Below, piece after piece: positions 35,054-46,775 of a stretch of DNA of 64,000 nucleotides. Under the pieces are notes generated by a model. The model searched no databases, had not been told where the DNA came from, and was given only the letters and a program-made list of their open reading frames with translations. Within the stretch, counting starts at the first letter, position 1, and each line of letters opens with the position of its first letter. Origin of the DNA: a bacterium (lineage in GTDB: Bacteria > Myxococcota_A > Bradymonadia > UBA7976 > UBA1532); assembly GCA_030426085.1 (NCBI GenBank), contig JAUHYW010000023.1, forward strand, positions 54,575 through 118,574. The letters run 5' to 3'. The position numbers and the translations under genes are program-made.

Positions 35054-36403
35054 ATGGGCCACGACGCGCACTTCCTCCGCCGCCTCGAGCGGCTCGACCG
35101 CCGCCAGCTCGACCTCGCGCTGGGTCTCTACCGCGACCCGCGCGCCGTGAAGCTGATCCTGGCGGCGGCCGATCTGCCCGACGCCGCCGACCGGGTGGCG
35201 CTGTCACTCACCGAGGCGCCGGGCGGACCCCATGTCATCGTCGCCCGGGACGGCGGCTTCGTCACCTGCCTCGGCGAAGGCATGACCACCGGCCGCTGCC
35301 CGGTGGTGCCTCGGCGCCAGATCGACGTCGCGTTCGAGGACTCGGCCCGCCTCGGTCGGTTCGACGCCCGCGTCGCGATGCGGGGCGGGGTCGACGAGCT
35401 GCTCACGCGGATCGTGCGGGCCGGCCACCGGCTGGCGCAGGAAGACTTCGAAGCGGCGTACCTCATCGCCCCGCTCATCCAGCCGATCATCGTCGACTCG
35501 CTCCTCGAAGCCGTCGACGTCATCGACGAGGTGCAGCGCTCGATGACATTGCGCCGCCTGCGCCGCACCGACGACAAGACCACCACCTTGCTCCGGAGCT
35601 ATGCCACCACCACCGATCTGGTGCGCCACCTGCTCCTGCTGTCCATCCCCGCCAATCGGGCGCACCTCGACGACGGCGCGCAGCCCTACCCCTTCGCCCT
35701 GCTCGGCACCCGGGGCTGCTACGCTGGCGACGTGCCCGCCGCCCTCGCCTCGGCGACCTTCGCCGCCCAGCTCGGCCCCGCGGTGGTGCCGGGCTACGCG
35801 CAGCTGTGGCGCGAGATCAAGAGCACTCACGGGCTCTTCGGCCCCATGCTCGGCCTGCTCGCCGTCGGCGTCCGCCACCCATCGGCCCGGGACGAGGTCG
35901 CGGCGGCGCTGCGGGATCACAGCGCCCCGATCTTCGAGGCGGGCTCCAGACTCGCCAGCGGGCTCGCCGATCAGATGCTGGCGATGCTCAGCAAGGGCGA
36001 CCCCGCCGACCTCGTCGACGCCGCCCGCGCCCTGATCCGGCAGGCGAGCGCGGCCCGGAGTGGCAGCGGCGCGGACGCCCTGCCCGACGCCCTGATCGAC
36101 GGCCTGATCGGCAGCACCCGCGGCCACTGGCTGGGCTCGCGCCCGAACACCGCCCTCCTGCCCATCCTCGCCGCCTGGGCCGCGCTGCGCGAGCCGGCCG
36201 ACCTCTACCTGCCGACAGAGTGGCTCTCCCACATCTCGACCGGCCTCGACCTCGATCGGGTGCGCGAGGGGCTGGCCGATGTCATCCGCTTCGAGGGGCG
36301 CGACCTGCCCATCACCCGGGCCACCCCCAAGGTCGGGCGCAACGACCCCTGCCCCTGCGGCAGCGGGCGCAAGTACAAGAAGTGCTGCCTGCGCAACACC
36401 TGA
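35054..36403 (+). CDS. SEC-C zinc-binding motif protein
   Basis: 449 residues, mostly helical and of unknown type, ending in a SEC-C motif ([19 protein letters not shown]). The four zinc ligands are intact. In SecA this motif binds SecB and ribosomes; in other proteins it is a general protein-binding tail. The main body has no recognisable catalytic motif. It lies just before the NACHT cluster but starts from its own hairpin-flanked ribosome site, so a link to defence is only positional. Confidence 0.75.
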   Translation: MGHDAHFLRRLERLDRRQLDLALGLYRDPRAVKLILAAADLPDAADRVALSLTEAPGGPHVIVARDGGFVTCLGEGMTTGRCPVVPRRQIDVAFEDSARLGRFDARVAMRGGVDELLTRIVRAGHRLAQEDFEAAYLIAPLIQPIIVDSLLEAVDVIDEVQRSMTLRRLRRTDDKTTTLLRSYATTTDLVRHLLLLSIPANRAHLDDGAQPYPFALLGTRGCYAGDVPAALASATFAAQLGPAVVPGYAQLWREIKSTHGLFGPMLGLLAVGVRHPSARDEVAAALRDHSAPIFEAGSRLASGLADQMLAMLSKGDPADLVDAARALIRQASAARSGSGADALPDALIDGLIGSTRGHWLGSRPNTALLPILAAWAALREPADLYLPTEWLSHISTGLDLDRVREGLADVIRFEGRDLPITRATPKVGRNDPCPCGSGRKYKKCCLRNT

Positions 36404-36486
36404 GCCGGGAAGCTACGGATGAGCGCGGATGCCATGGCTCGATCACGCCGGCCATGACACACTCGGCGTCCGACGAGGAGGGCCCG

Positions 36487-39963
<3,477 letters not shown>

Positions 39964-40088
39964 GCTTTGCCCTTGTGCCCTGATCGACCGCACCCCGACG
40001 CGCATTGTCCCCACCTGCGCCAGATGATACCCATCGCCCCAGCCGCCCCTGCTCTCGCAGCGATACCCACAGTCATCCGCCGAGGCCC

Positions 40089-41138
40089 ATGACCGAACTC
40101 GTCCCTGCTTCCCTGCTCGCCGACCTGCGGACCCTCATCGACACCGGCCGTCGCCGGGCCGCCGCAGCCATCAACCACGAGCTGGTGCAGCTCTACTGGC
40201 ATGTCGGCCGGCGCATCCGGCAGGACGTGCTGGCCGACGAGCGCGCCGAGTACGGCGCCGGTCTCATCGCCCGCCTGGCAGAGCGCCTGGTCGCCGAGTA
40301 CGGCGCCGGGTTCTCCAAGCGCAACCTGCACTACATGGTGCGCGCCGCCGAGATCTTCGACGCCGACGAGATTGTGCACGCAGCGCGTTCACAATTGAGC
40401 TGGACCCACATCCGCGAGCTGAGCGCCATCGACGATCCGCTCAAACGCCGCTTCTACATCGAGATGTGCCGCGTCGAGCGCTGGAGCACGCGCGCGCTGA
40501 AGGCGAAGATCGGCAGCCTGCTCTTCGAGCGCACCGCCGTCGCCCGCCAACCCGAGGCCGTCGTCGCCGAAGCCCTCGACGGCCTCGAAGCCGCCGACCG
40601 GCTCACGCCCGACCTCGTCTTCCGCGATCCGTACGTCCTCGACTTCCTGCGCCTGCCCCGCGACTGGGCCGAGGCCGACCTCGAGGCCGCGATCCTGCAA
40701 CACATCGAGCAGGTCATCATGGAGCTGGGCACCGGCTTCACCTTCGTCGCCCGCCAGAAGCGTATGCCCATCGGGCCGAACGACTACTACCTCGACCTGC
40801 TCTTCTTCCACCGTCGGCTGCGGGCGCTCGTCGCGGTCGAGCTGAAGATCGGCCGCTTCGACGCCCGCGACAAGGGCCAGCTCGAGCTCTACCTGCGCTG
40901 GCTCGACAAGCACGAGCGGCAGCCGGGCGAGAACCCACCGCTCGGGCTGATTCTGTGCGCCGAGAAGAACACGGAGGAGATCGAGCTGCTCGAGCTGCAC
41001 CAGGGCGCCATCCGCGTCGCCGAGTATCTCACCGAGCTGCCGCCGCGGGAGGTCCTCGAAGAGAAGCTGCACGCCGCGATCACGCTGGCCCGCGCCCGCT
41101 CGACCGCGGCGCTGGCGCATGAGGCCGACGACGGGTAG
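40089..41138 (+). CDS. DUF1016/YhcG-family PD-(D/E)XK nuclease
   Basis: 349 residues. The N-terminal DUF1016_N helical domain (~1-170: LVQLYWHVGRRIRQ, GFSKRNLHYMVRAAEIF, LSWTHIRELSAIDDPLKRRF) precedes a PD-(D/E)XK nuclease domain (~190-345). Its core is NDYYLDLLFFHRRLRALVAV followed by ELKIG; Asp and the ExK pair look intact. YhcG-type proteins occur with restriction-modification systems and mobile elements. It sits between the first NACHT gene and the truncated reverse transcriptase, which follows after 39 nt, exactly where a DGR template repeat would be expected. Confidence 0.88.
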   Translation: MTELVPASLLADLRTLIDTGRRRAAAAINHELVQLYWHVGRRIRQDVLADERAEYGAGLIARLAERLVAEYGAGFSKRNLHYMVRAAEIFDADEIVHAARSQLSWTHIRELSAIDDPLKRRFYIEMCRVERWSTRALKAKIGSLLFERTAVARQPEAVVAEALDGLEAADRLTPDLVFRDPYVLDFLRLPRDWAEADLEAAILQHIEQVIMELGTGFTFVARQKRMPIGPNDYYLDLLFFHRRLRALVAVELKIGRFDARDKGQLELYLRWLDKHERQPGENPPLGLILCAEKNTEEIELLELHQGAIRVAEYLTELPPREVLEEKLHAAITLARARSTAALAHEADDG

Positions 41139-41177
41139 CGCCGGTCCAGCCGGCATGCGGCGCTTCACCGGCGGTAC

Positions 41178-41888
41178 ATGCCCGAGAGCTTCGCCTGCCT
41201 GCCGGGGCGGGGCACGCACCGGGCGGTGCTGGCTTTCCAGGAGGCCGTGCGGCGCTATCGATGGCTGGTCCGGTTGGACGTCCGGCGCTTCTTCCTGGAG
41301 ATCGAGTGGGACATCCTGCTGTCGGTGCTCGACCGGGCATTCGACGATCCGCCGCTGAGGCGGTTGGTCGTGACCGTGCTGGAGAGCGCGCGCAACCTCT
41401 ACGCCGATCACCGCCTGCTCTCGCAGCTCGGGCTGGCCGAGGTCTACACGCCGCGGCCCGGCAAGGGGCTGCCCATCGGCAGCCTGACGAGCCAGCTCTT
41501 CGCCAACACCTTCCTCGATGGCATCGACCACCACATCAAGCGCACGCTGAAGGTGCGCGGGTACGTGCGCTACATGGACGATCTGGCGCTCTTCGGCGAT
41601 CGCCGGGGCGAGCTGCGGGCGCAGGCGACCGAGGCGGCGGCGTGGCTCGCCGCGCATCGGCGGCTCGAGCTGCGCGAGAAAGGGGCCGGGCCGATGTCGA
41701 CGCGGGGGTCGTTCACCTTCCTGGGGTATACCGTCAGCCGGAGCGAGCGGCGGGTCGCCCGGCGCACCGTGCAGCGGATGCGGGGGCGGCTGAAGGCGAC
41801 GGTGAGGGCCGGCGGGGCGGGGGAGGACGAGCGGCAGGCCGACGTCGCCGACGCGCTGCGGGCGAACGTGCGGGGGCTCATCTTCTGA
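41178..41888 (+). pseudogene. 5'-truncated DGR-class reverse transcriptase
   Basis: 236 residues from ATG 41178. The similarity starts abruptly at SFACLPGRGTHRA, normally about 100 residues into a DGR reverse transcriptase, so the N-terminal fingers are missing. Upstream in-frame codons (HAALHRRY) still look RT-like back to the preceding gene's stop at 41136. Retained: motif A RLDVRRFF, the DGR-diagnostic PIGSLTSQ (IGxxxSQ in place of QGxxxSP), motif C YMDDLALF with both Asp, and SFTFLGYTV. The palm active site is therefore intact but the protein is too short. It is either a remnant or a minimal enzyme working with a partner. Confidence 0.75.
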
Positions 41889-42056
41889 ACGTGGGCGGCC
41901 GGGAGCGGCCGGCCTCGGCCGAGATCGGCATGTGATGGCCGTATTCGGCTGATCCAGGTATGCAGGCCGGCCGGCATCGGCAGCCATTCGGCCGGAGTCG
42001 GCAAGATCTGCCGGAGTCGGCAGGTCGGAGATCGCGCGACCCGCGCTGCGCGCGGG

Positions 42057-42219
42057 AGGGCACAAGGGCAAGAGATCAAGGGCCCAGGGACCTGGGGGCG
42101 CCCCGGAAGACGCACCGGAAGCCGAAGTCGCCGTCGCGGAACGCCGGGTGCCCCGCGAAGCGGTACGAGACCCGCAGGATCCGCGGGTCGCAGTGCCACG
42201 CGCCCCCGCGCAACACACG
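42057..42219 (-). repeat. DGR-type variable repeat 2 (VR2), minus-strand copy
   Basis: This is the inverted counterpart of 39820-39981, covering the end of the second NACHT-FGE gene and about 19 nt after its stop, including the shared TTGCCCTTGTGCCCT. Compared with VR1 the encoded peptide differs at nine residues (Arg/His, Asn/Cys, Ala/Asp, Asn/Ile, Ser/Tyr, Val/Phe, Val/Gly, Val/Asp, Ile/Phe) while the framework RVLRGGAW and GFRCVFRGAPRSLGP is identical. Most affected codons keep a third-position C, as AAC-type codons in a template repeat would produce. Confidence 0.75.
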
Positions 42220-45200
42220 CCTCGCGGCGTCCGGGGCCACCGGGCGAATCGGATCCCGACCCGGTTCCGCTTCGTACGGGAGCCGCTCCCATTCTTGTTT
42301 TGCGCCATCGACGCACCACTCCATTACATTGCCGCTCATATCCCACAGGCCGTCGACCGACAGACCGCCAGGAAAAGCCCCAACGGGTGTCGCTCCCTTC
42401 TTCATGTCATTGCGGCGGTCAGGCCCATCATCCCACCCCCACGGGTACCGCCGCTTCGCCGACGACTCACCCCCGCCCCGCGCGGCGCGCTCCCACTGCG
42501 CCTCGGACGGCAACCCCACGCCCTCCGGCTTCAGCCCCATGACCTCGACCCCCAGCCAGCGGGCATAGGCTTCGGCCTCCCACCAGCTCACCCCCACCAC
42601 CGGATGGGTCGGTCGCCCCTGCCGCTGGGGATACCACCACTCGGGATGCTCCCATCCCTCCCCGACCCGCGCCGCCCAGCCCGCCTCCGACCACCACGGC
42701 GGCTGTGCGCCCGCCGGATCCCCGTAGCCATGCTCGACGAACGCGATGTACTCCATCACCAGCACCGGCCACCGCTGGATCGCGAACGGGCTCAGCTCGA
42801 CCCAGCCCGCCGGCCGCTCGTCGTCGTACGCCATCTCATCCCCCTCGGCCGCCCCCCGCCAGAACCGCCCGCCCGGCAGCCACACCCACCGCTCGGCCGG
42901 CGTCGGCTCCCCCACCAGCCGGTTGTGCGCCCCGATCGCCTCCCAGAACGCGATCCGCTGCGCCGCCGGGAACCCCGCGCACCGCTCGGCGTCCAGCAGG
43001 ATCGCCTGCAACCCGTCCACCGCCCCGCACACGTCGGACGACGCCCGCTCCCGGCACGGCGCCAGGCACTCCGCGGCCAGCCGGGCGAACGCCGCCCGGT
43101 CCTCGGCCGGCCGCGCCGCATCCTCGGCCCACCCGACCAGCGCCTCGATCCACGCCCACGCCGGCGCCCGCACCCCGGTCTCGGCCCGGCCGACCAGCGC
43201 GGTGAACATCACGAACACCTCGCGCCAGTTGGGATCCCGCGCGAACCGCTCGCTCTGATACCCCGCCCGCAGCGCGGCGTCCTCGCTCAGCCGGCACGCG
43301 ACCAGATACTCGGCGAACGTCCGGTGGGCGAACCCGAACCGCCGCTGCCCCGTCGCCGCGTCCACGCCCTGCCAGCGCAGCATGCCCGCCCGCTGGTCCA
43401 GGAAGGCCACCAGCGCCGACGCCAGCGCCCGCCGCTCGACCGGATCGGCCCCCAGCCGCGCCTCCTCCAAGCGGGCGTCGACGATCTCGACGCAGCGCCC
43501 CTCGGTCAACCCCAGCCCCGCACCTGCGTCGCCGGTGGCGACCTGCCCGCCCCCGTCGAGCCACCACGCCCAGGCCAGATCGGTCAGCGCCGCCCGCCGG
43601 GTGTGCGGCTCGATGGCCTGCACGGTCGACCGCCCCGCCCGCTTCCGATCGCGCACGAAGAGGTCGACGAGCTGGTAGTACAGGTCGACCCGGCTGTCGG
43701 GCAGCCCGTGGCCCTTGAAGTACAGCAGGCAGATCAGCGCGAGGTTCAGCGGCACGCCGGCCTGCTTCGCGACCTCGGGGTGGCGCCCCAGATCGGCCAG
43801 CAGCGCGGTGACCTCGCGCTGCCGCTCGGCCTCGCTCAGCCCCCGGGCGCCGAGCCAGCCGGCGACGACCCGCTCTTGCTGCGCCCGGTCGAAGTCCTTC
43901 AGCTCGACCGGCACGAACGGCGCCCCCGGCTCGGCGCCCGCCGCCCGCGCCGCGCTGCGGCAGCTCACCCACACCCGGGCCTTGCGGGCCTGGGTCGCGG
44001 CGAGGTCGGTGATCGCGTCGGCCCACGCCCGGCGCAGCGCGGGCGACGGCACCTCGTCCAGCCCGTCGAGGATCAAGACCAGCCGCCCCTCGCGCAGCGC
44101 GCGGTCGGCGACCCGCGGGTCGAGCGGCGCCCGGCCGTCGCAGCGGTCGAGGCGGGCGAAGGCGTGATCCAGCAGGTCGCGCCCGCGGCACCCCTGCCCC
44201 TCGGGCGGCGGCGGCACGTCGCGCAGGTCGACCCATACCGGCAGCGGGCGCTCGGGCATCCAGCCCGGTGGCGGGCCGTCGCCCCGGCCCAAGTGGGCGT
44301 CGCACAGCGCGGCGCACAGCCGCTGGAGCGAGGTGGTCTTGCCGCTGCCCGGCTCGCCCACGATGAACAGGCAGCGGTGCGCCGCGGCGCGGTCGTGCAC
44401 GGTGATCGGGGTGTCATCGCGCTCGGACCCGCGCCGGGCGCGCGCCGCGGCGTCGCGGCCGTCCACCGGGCTCGCGGTGTACAGCGGCACGTAGGTCCGG
44501 TCCGGCTCGCCGACCTTCGGGTCGCGCACGTGCAGCGCCATGCGCGCGCAGCGGGTATGCAGGCCCTCCAGGTACTCGATGATCGCCGGCATCTCGGCGG
44601 CGTCGCCCGTCGGCGCCCGGTCGACGCCGGCGTCGGCCAGGATCACGTCGGGCGCGGACGTGCTCGCCCGCGCGCCCAGCCACGCGCACAGCTCGCCGGC
44701 CGTCCGCGCGCCGCTCGCCAAGGCGTCGGCCAGCGCCTCGGTGACCCCGGGGCCGCGCACGTCCAGCGTCAGCGGGCCGAGGTCGACCGCGCTCAGCTTC
44801 TCGAGCAGCGCGGGGTCGGTCTCGGGATCGACGTCGATGATCACCACCCGCCGCGCCGCCCGCGCCTCGGCGAGCACGTCGGCCAGCTCGTCGAGCTGCA
44901 TGCCCTGCCCGTCCGCCGTGCGCAGCCGCAGCCGGCGCCGCTCGAAGGCCAGCGCGCCGATCAGGTGCACCCACAGCAGCGCGACCGGCGGGCCGGCGGC
45001 GAAGTGCTCCAATCGATCGAGCGCCGCCGCGCCGTCGCACGCCTCGAAGCGGCTGACGTGCTGCGCGCGGTGGCCCGGACCCAGGCCGCGATCGACGATC
45101 TGCCCCGCCTGGATGAGCCCCGCCTTGACCCACGTCGCCGGGCGCTCGCCGTCGGCGCCGGCGAGGATGGCATGCCGGGCGATGGCATATCGGGCGAAGA

Positions 45201-45465
45201 GGTGGGCCAGCAGCGGGTGGGTGTCGCGGGCGATCTGATCGGCCTGGATCAGCCACGCCCGCAGGCCGGCGCCGTCGGGCAGGCCGGCGAGCGTGGTCAG
45301 GTCGCTCCGGATCTGATCGACCGGGCGGCTGTGGATCGGCAGATGCGCCGCGAGCCGCCCGGGCAGGCCGGCGCGCAGCATGCGCAGGCGCTCGGGTTCG
45401 GCGAGCCCGGCGTCGACCGCGGCGCGGGCGAGGCGGTCGATGTCATCGGCGGCGAGTGCAGTCAT
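42076..45465 (-). CDS. NACHT NTPase with effector-associated/CHAT-like N-terminus and FGE-sulfatase variable C-terminus
   Basis: 1,129 residues. Residues 1-~85 look like an effector-associated death-like domain (DDIDRLARAAVDAGLAEPER). Residues ~95-260 resemble a CHAT/caspase-like fold (LLWVHLIGALAFERRRLRLR, RRVVIIDVDPETDP) but lack a catalytic His-Cys pair. NACHT: Walker A GEPGSGKT (370-377), Walker B LILDGLDEVP (Asp467, Asp470, Glu471). The ~857-1129 region is an FGE-sulfatase/C-lectin-like domain (SWWEAEAYARWL, GNVMEW, RVLRGGAW, GFRCVF). It shares architecture and the variable repeat with the plus-strand NACHT gene, but the N-terminal domain differs. Likely a STAND-type sensor whose C-terminus reads the target and whose N-terminus recruits a death effector. 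Confidence 0.85.
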   Translation of the reverse strand: MTALAADDIDRLARAAVDAGLAEPERLRMLRAGLPGRLAAHLPIHSRPVDQIRSDLTTLAGLPDGAGLRAWLIQADQIARDTHPLLAHLFARYAIARHAILAGADGERPATWVKAGLIQAGQIVDRGLGPGHRAQHVSRFEACDGAAALDRLEHFAAGPPVALLWVHLIGALAFERRRLRLRTADGQGMQLDELADVLAEARAARRVVIIDVDPETDPALLEKLSAVDLGPLTLDVRGPGVTEALADALASGARTAGELCAWLGARASTSAPDVILADAGVDRAPTGDAAEMPAIIEYLEGLHTRCARMALHVRDPKVGEPDRTYVPLYTASPVDGRDAAARARRGSERDDTPITVHDRAAAHRCLFIVGEPGSGKTTSLQRLCAALCDAHLGRGDGPPPGWMPERPLPVWVDLRDVPPPPEGQGCRGRDLLDHAFARLDRCDGRAPLDPRVADRALREGRLVLILDGLDEVPSPALRRAWADAITDLAATQARKARVWVSCRSAARAAGAEPGAPFVPVELKDFDRAQQERVVAGWLGARGLSEAERQREVTALLADLGRHPEVAKQAGVPLNLALICLLYFKGHGLPDSRVDLYYQLVDLFVRDRKRAGRSTVQAIEPHTRRAALTDLAWAWWLDGGGQVATGDAGAGLGLTEGRCVEIVDARLEEARLGADPVERRALASALVAFLDQRAGMLRWQGVDAATGQRRFGFAHRTFAEYLVACRLSEDAALRAGYQSERFARDPNWREVFVMFTALVGRAETGVRAPAWAWIEALVGWAEDAARPAEDRAAFARLAAECLAPCRERASSDVCGAVDGLQAILLDAERCAGFPAAQRIAFWEAIGAHNRLVGEPTPAERWVWLPGGRFWRGAAEGDEMAYDDERPAGWVELSPFAIQRWPVLVMEYIAFVEHGYGDPAGAQPPWWSEAGWAARVGEGWEHPEWWYPQRQGRPTHPVVGVSWWEAEAYARWLGVEVMGLKPEGVGLPSEAQWERAARGGGESSAKRRYPWGWDDGPDRRNDMKKGATPVGAFPGGLSVDGLWDMSGNVMEWCVDGAKQEWERLPYEAEPGRDPIRPVAPDAARRVLRGGAWHCDPRILRVSYRFAGHPAFRDGDFGFRCVFRGAPRSLGP

Positions 45466-45555
45466 CGGACGCGGCCTCCTGTGCCCGAGCCCGAGGCATA
45501 CCAGGGCGGGGCCGCGATGGGAAGCGGGTGCTGCGGCTGGATCACGTGCCTGGTA

Positions 45556-45577
45556 CCCGGATCACATGGGATCCGGG
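45556..45577. promoter_or_regulatory. Palindromic operator candidate
   Basis: CCCGGATC-ACATGG-GATCCGGG is a perfect 8-bp inverted repeat with a 6-nt spacer. It lies in the 236-nt gap between the minus-strand NACHT gene (start 45465) and the plus-strand antitoxin gene (start 45702). A MerR-like antitoxin with a DNA-binding N-terminus is a plausible ligand, giving autoregulation and perhaps control of the divergent NACHT gene. Confidence 0.4.
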
Positions 45578-45701
45578 CGACGTACCCGCGCCGCACATCA
45601 TCTGCACTGCAACACGCGCTCGATTGCGGTACTCTCACATGACGTCCCGACCAGCAACGCGTCGGGTACATGGTCGAGCACCACGAGGCACCACGATCGG
45701 A

Positions 45702-46352
45702 ATGCGCACCGCCGAGAACCCCTACTACAGCACGACCGACGCGGCCCGGCTGACACATGTGTCGGCGGGTCGGGTCCGCCGGTGGACGTCGGGCGCCGCC
45801 GTGCCCGGTCTGGCGCTCTGGGGTGCCCGACGTTCCCCCCTCTACTCATTCCACGACATCGTCGAGATGGCGCTCGTCGGCGAGCTGCGCGACCGGGGCA
45901 TCAGCCTCGCGAAGATCCAGCGGTGCATGGAGGAGCTGGGCAAGCGCTGGGCGACGCCGCGCCCGTTTGCCACGCGCAGCGCCCTGGAGAAGCTGAAGAC
46001 CTGCGGGGCCGAGTTGATGATCGACGAAGACGGCGCGCTCGAAGATCTCGACCGTCGGCAGTTCGCGTTCCGGAAAGTCGTCGAACCCCACCTCGTCGCT
46101 CTCGAGTTCGAGCAGAACGGTGAGCAGGCGATCCGTTGGTGGCCCAACGGCCTCGACGGCGCGATCGCCATCGACCCGGCCGTCGGCTTCGGCCGCCCAC
46201 TCCTGTTCGAGTACCGGGTGCCGACCGACGTACTGCGCATGGGGGTGGACGCGGGCGACTCGATCGAGGAGGTCGCCGACGCGTTCGAGGTGCCGGTCCG
46301 AGCCGTCCGCGCGGCGCTCGACTTCGAGGAAGGGCTCCGGGCTGCTGCGTAG
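45702..46352 (+). CDS. DUF433-family antitoxin with MerR-like HTH
   Basis: 216 residues. A MerR-like winged-helix start (YYSTTDAARLTHVSAGRVRR WT...) is followed by a DUF433/COG2442 C-terminal HTH (DAGDSIEEVADAFEVPVRAV). DUF433 proteins pair with DUF5615 PIN-like toxins, which is the next gene, beginning directly after this stop (TAGGTG). The ATG at 45702 starts at the conserved domain; an in-frame ATG at 45639 would add 21 residues. It probably binds DNA near 45556-45577 to repress the pair. Confidence 0.82.
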   Translation: MRTAENPYYSTTDAARLTHVSAGRVRRWTSGAAVPGLALWGARRSPLYSFHDIVEMALVGELRDRGISLAKIQRCMEELGKRWATPRPFATRSALEKLKTCGAELMIDEDGALEDLDRRQFAFRKVVEPHLVALEFEQNGEQAIRWWPNGLDGAIAIDPAVGFGRPLLFEYRVPTDVLRMGVDAGDSIEEVADAFEVPVRAVRAALDFEEGLRAAA

Positions 46353-46742
46353 GTGCGCTTCTTCTTCGACGAGAACATGCCCATCAAGATGCTGAAGGCC
46401 CTCCAGGTGTTCGGCGTCGACTGCGTCCACCTCATCAAGTTCTACAAGGGTCATGGCATCCCCGACGAAGACTGGATGCCGGTCGTGGGAGCGAAGGGGT
46501 GGGTCGTCGTCACGCTCGACCGGCGCATCTACCGGGACAGCGCCCAGCACGCGCTTGCGCGCTTACACGGTCTGCGGTCGATCGTGCTCACCCGGAGCTG
46601 GTTCAAACTACGGCAGCACGAGAAGGCCGGGTACTTCCTCGTGCACCATGACGCCATCGTCGAGCGGACCAGGGACCTGAAGCCAGGCGACGCGGTGCGA
46701 TTGAACACCCAAGGCATCTTCTCACCCATCCCACCGCCGTAG
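46353..46742 (+). CDS. DUF5615 PIN-like toxin
   Basis: 129 residues from GTG 46353. The PIN-like core is visible: FFDENMPIKMLKAL with acidic Asp-Glu, then HGIPDEDWMPVVGAKGWVVV and TLDRRIYRD with further acidic residues expected to bind Mg2+. COG4634/DUF5615 toxins are VapC-like RNases neutralised by DUF433 partners. Zero spacing to the antitoxin indicates translational coupling. Location next to the NACHT/DGR cluster fits an addiction module in a defence island. Confidence 0.82.
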   Translation: MRFFFDENMPIKMLKALQVFGVDCVHLIKFYKGHGIPDEDWMPVVGAKGWVVVTLDRRIYRDSAQHALARLHGLRSIVLTRSWFKLRQHEKAGYFLVHHDAIVERTRDLKPGDAVRLNTQGIFSPIPPP

Positions 46743-46775
46743 ACACTTCGAGCGAACGAAGACGAGACGACCGCC

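Noticed and set aside
41889..42056. Possible DGR template repeat downstream of the reverse transcriptase
   Set aside because: Only short GGCCGG/CGGCAG-rich repeats are present; nothing resembles the variable repeat framework RVLRGGAW...GFRCVF.
42148..45642. 1,164-codon plus-strand frame opposite the second NACHT gene
   Set aside because: Pro/Arg/His-rich antisense frame without motifs; the opposite strand encodes an intact NACHT-FGE protein.
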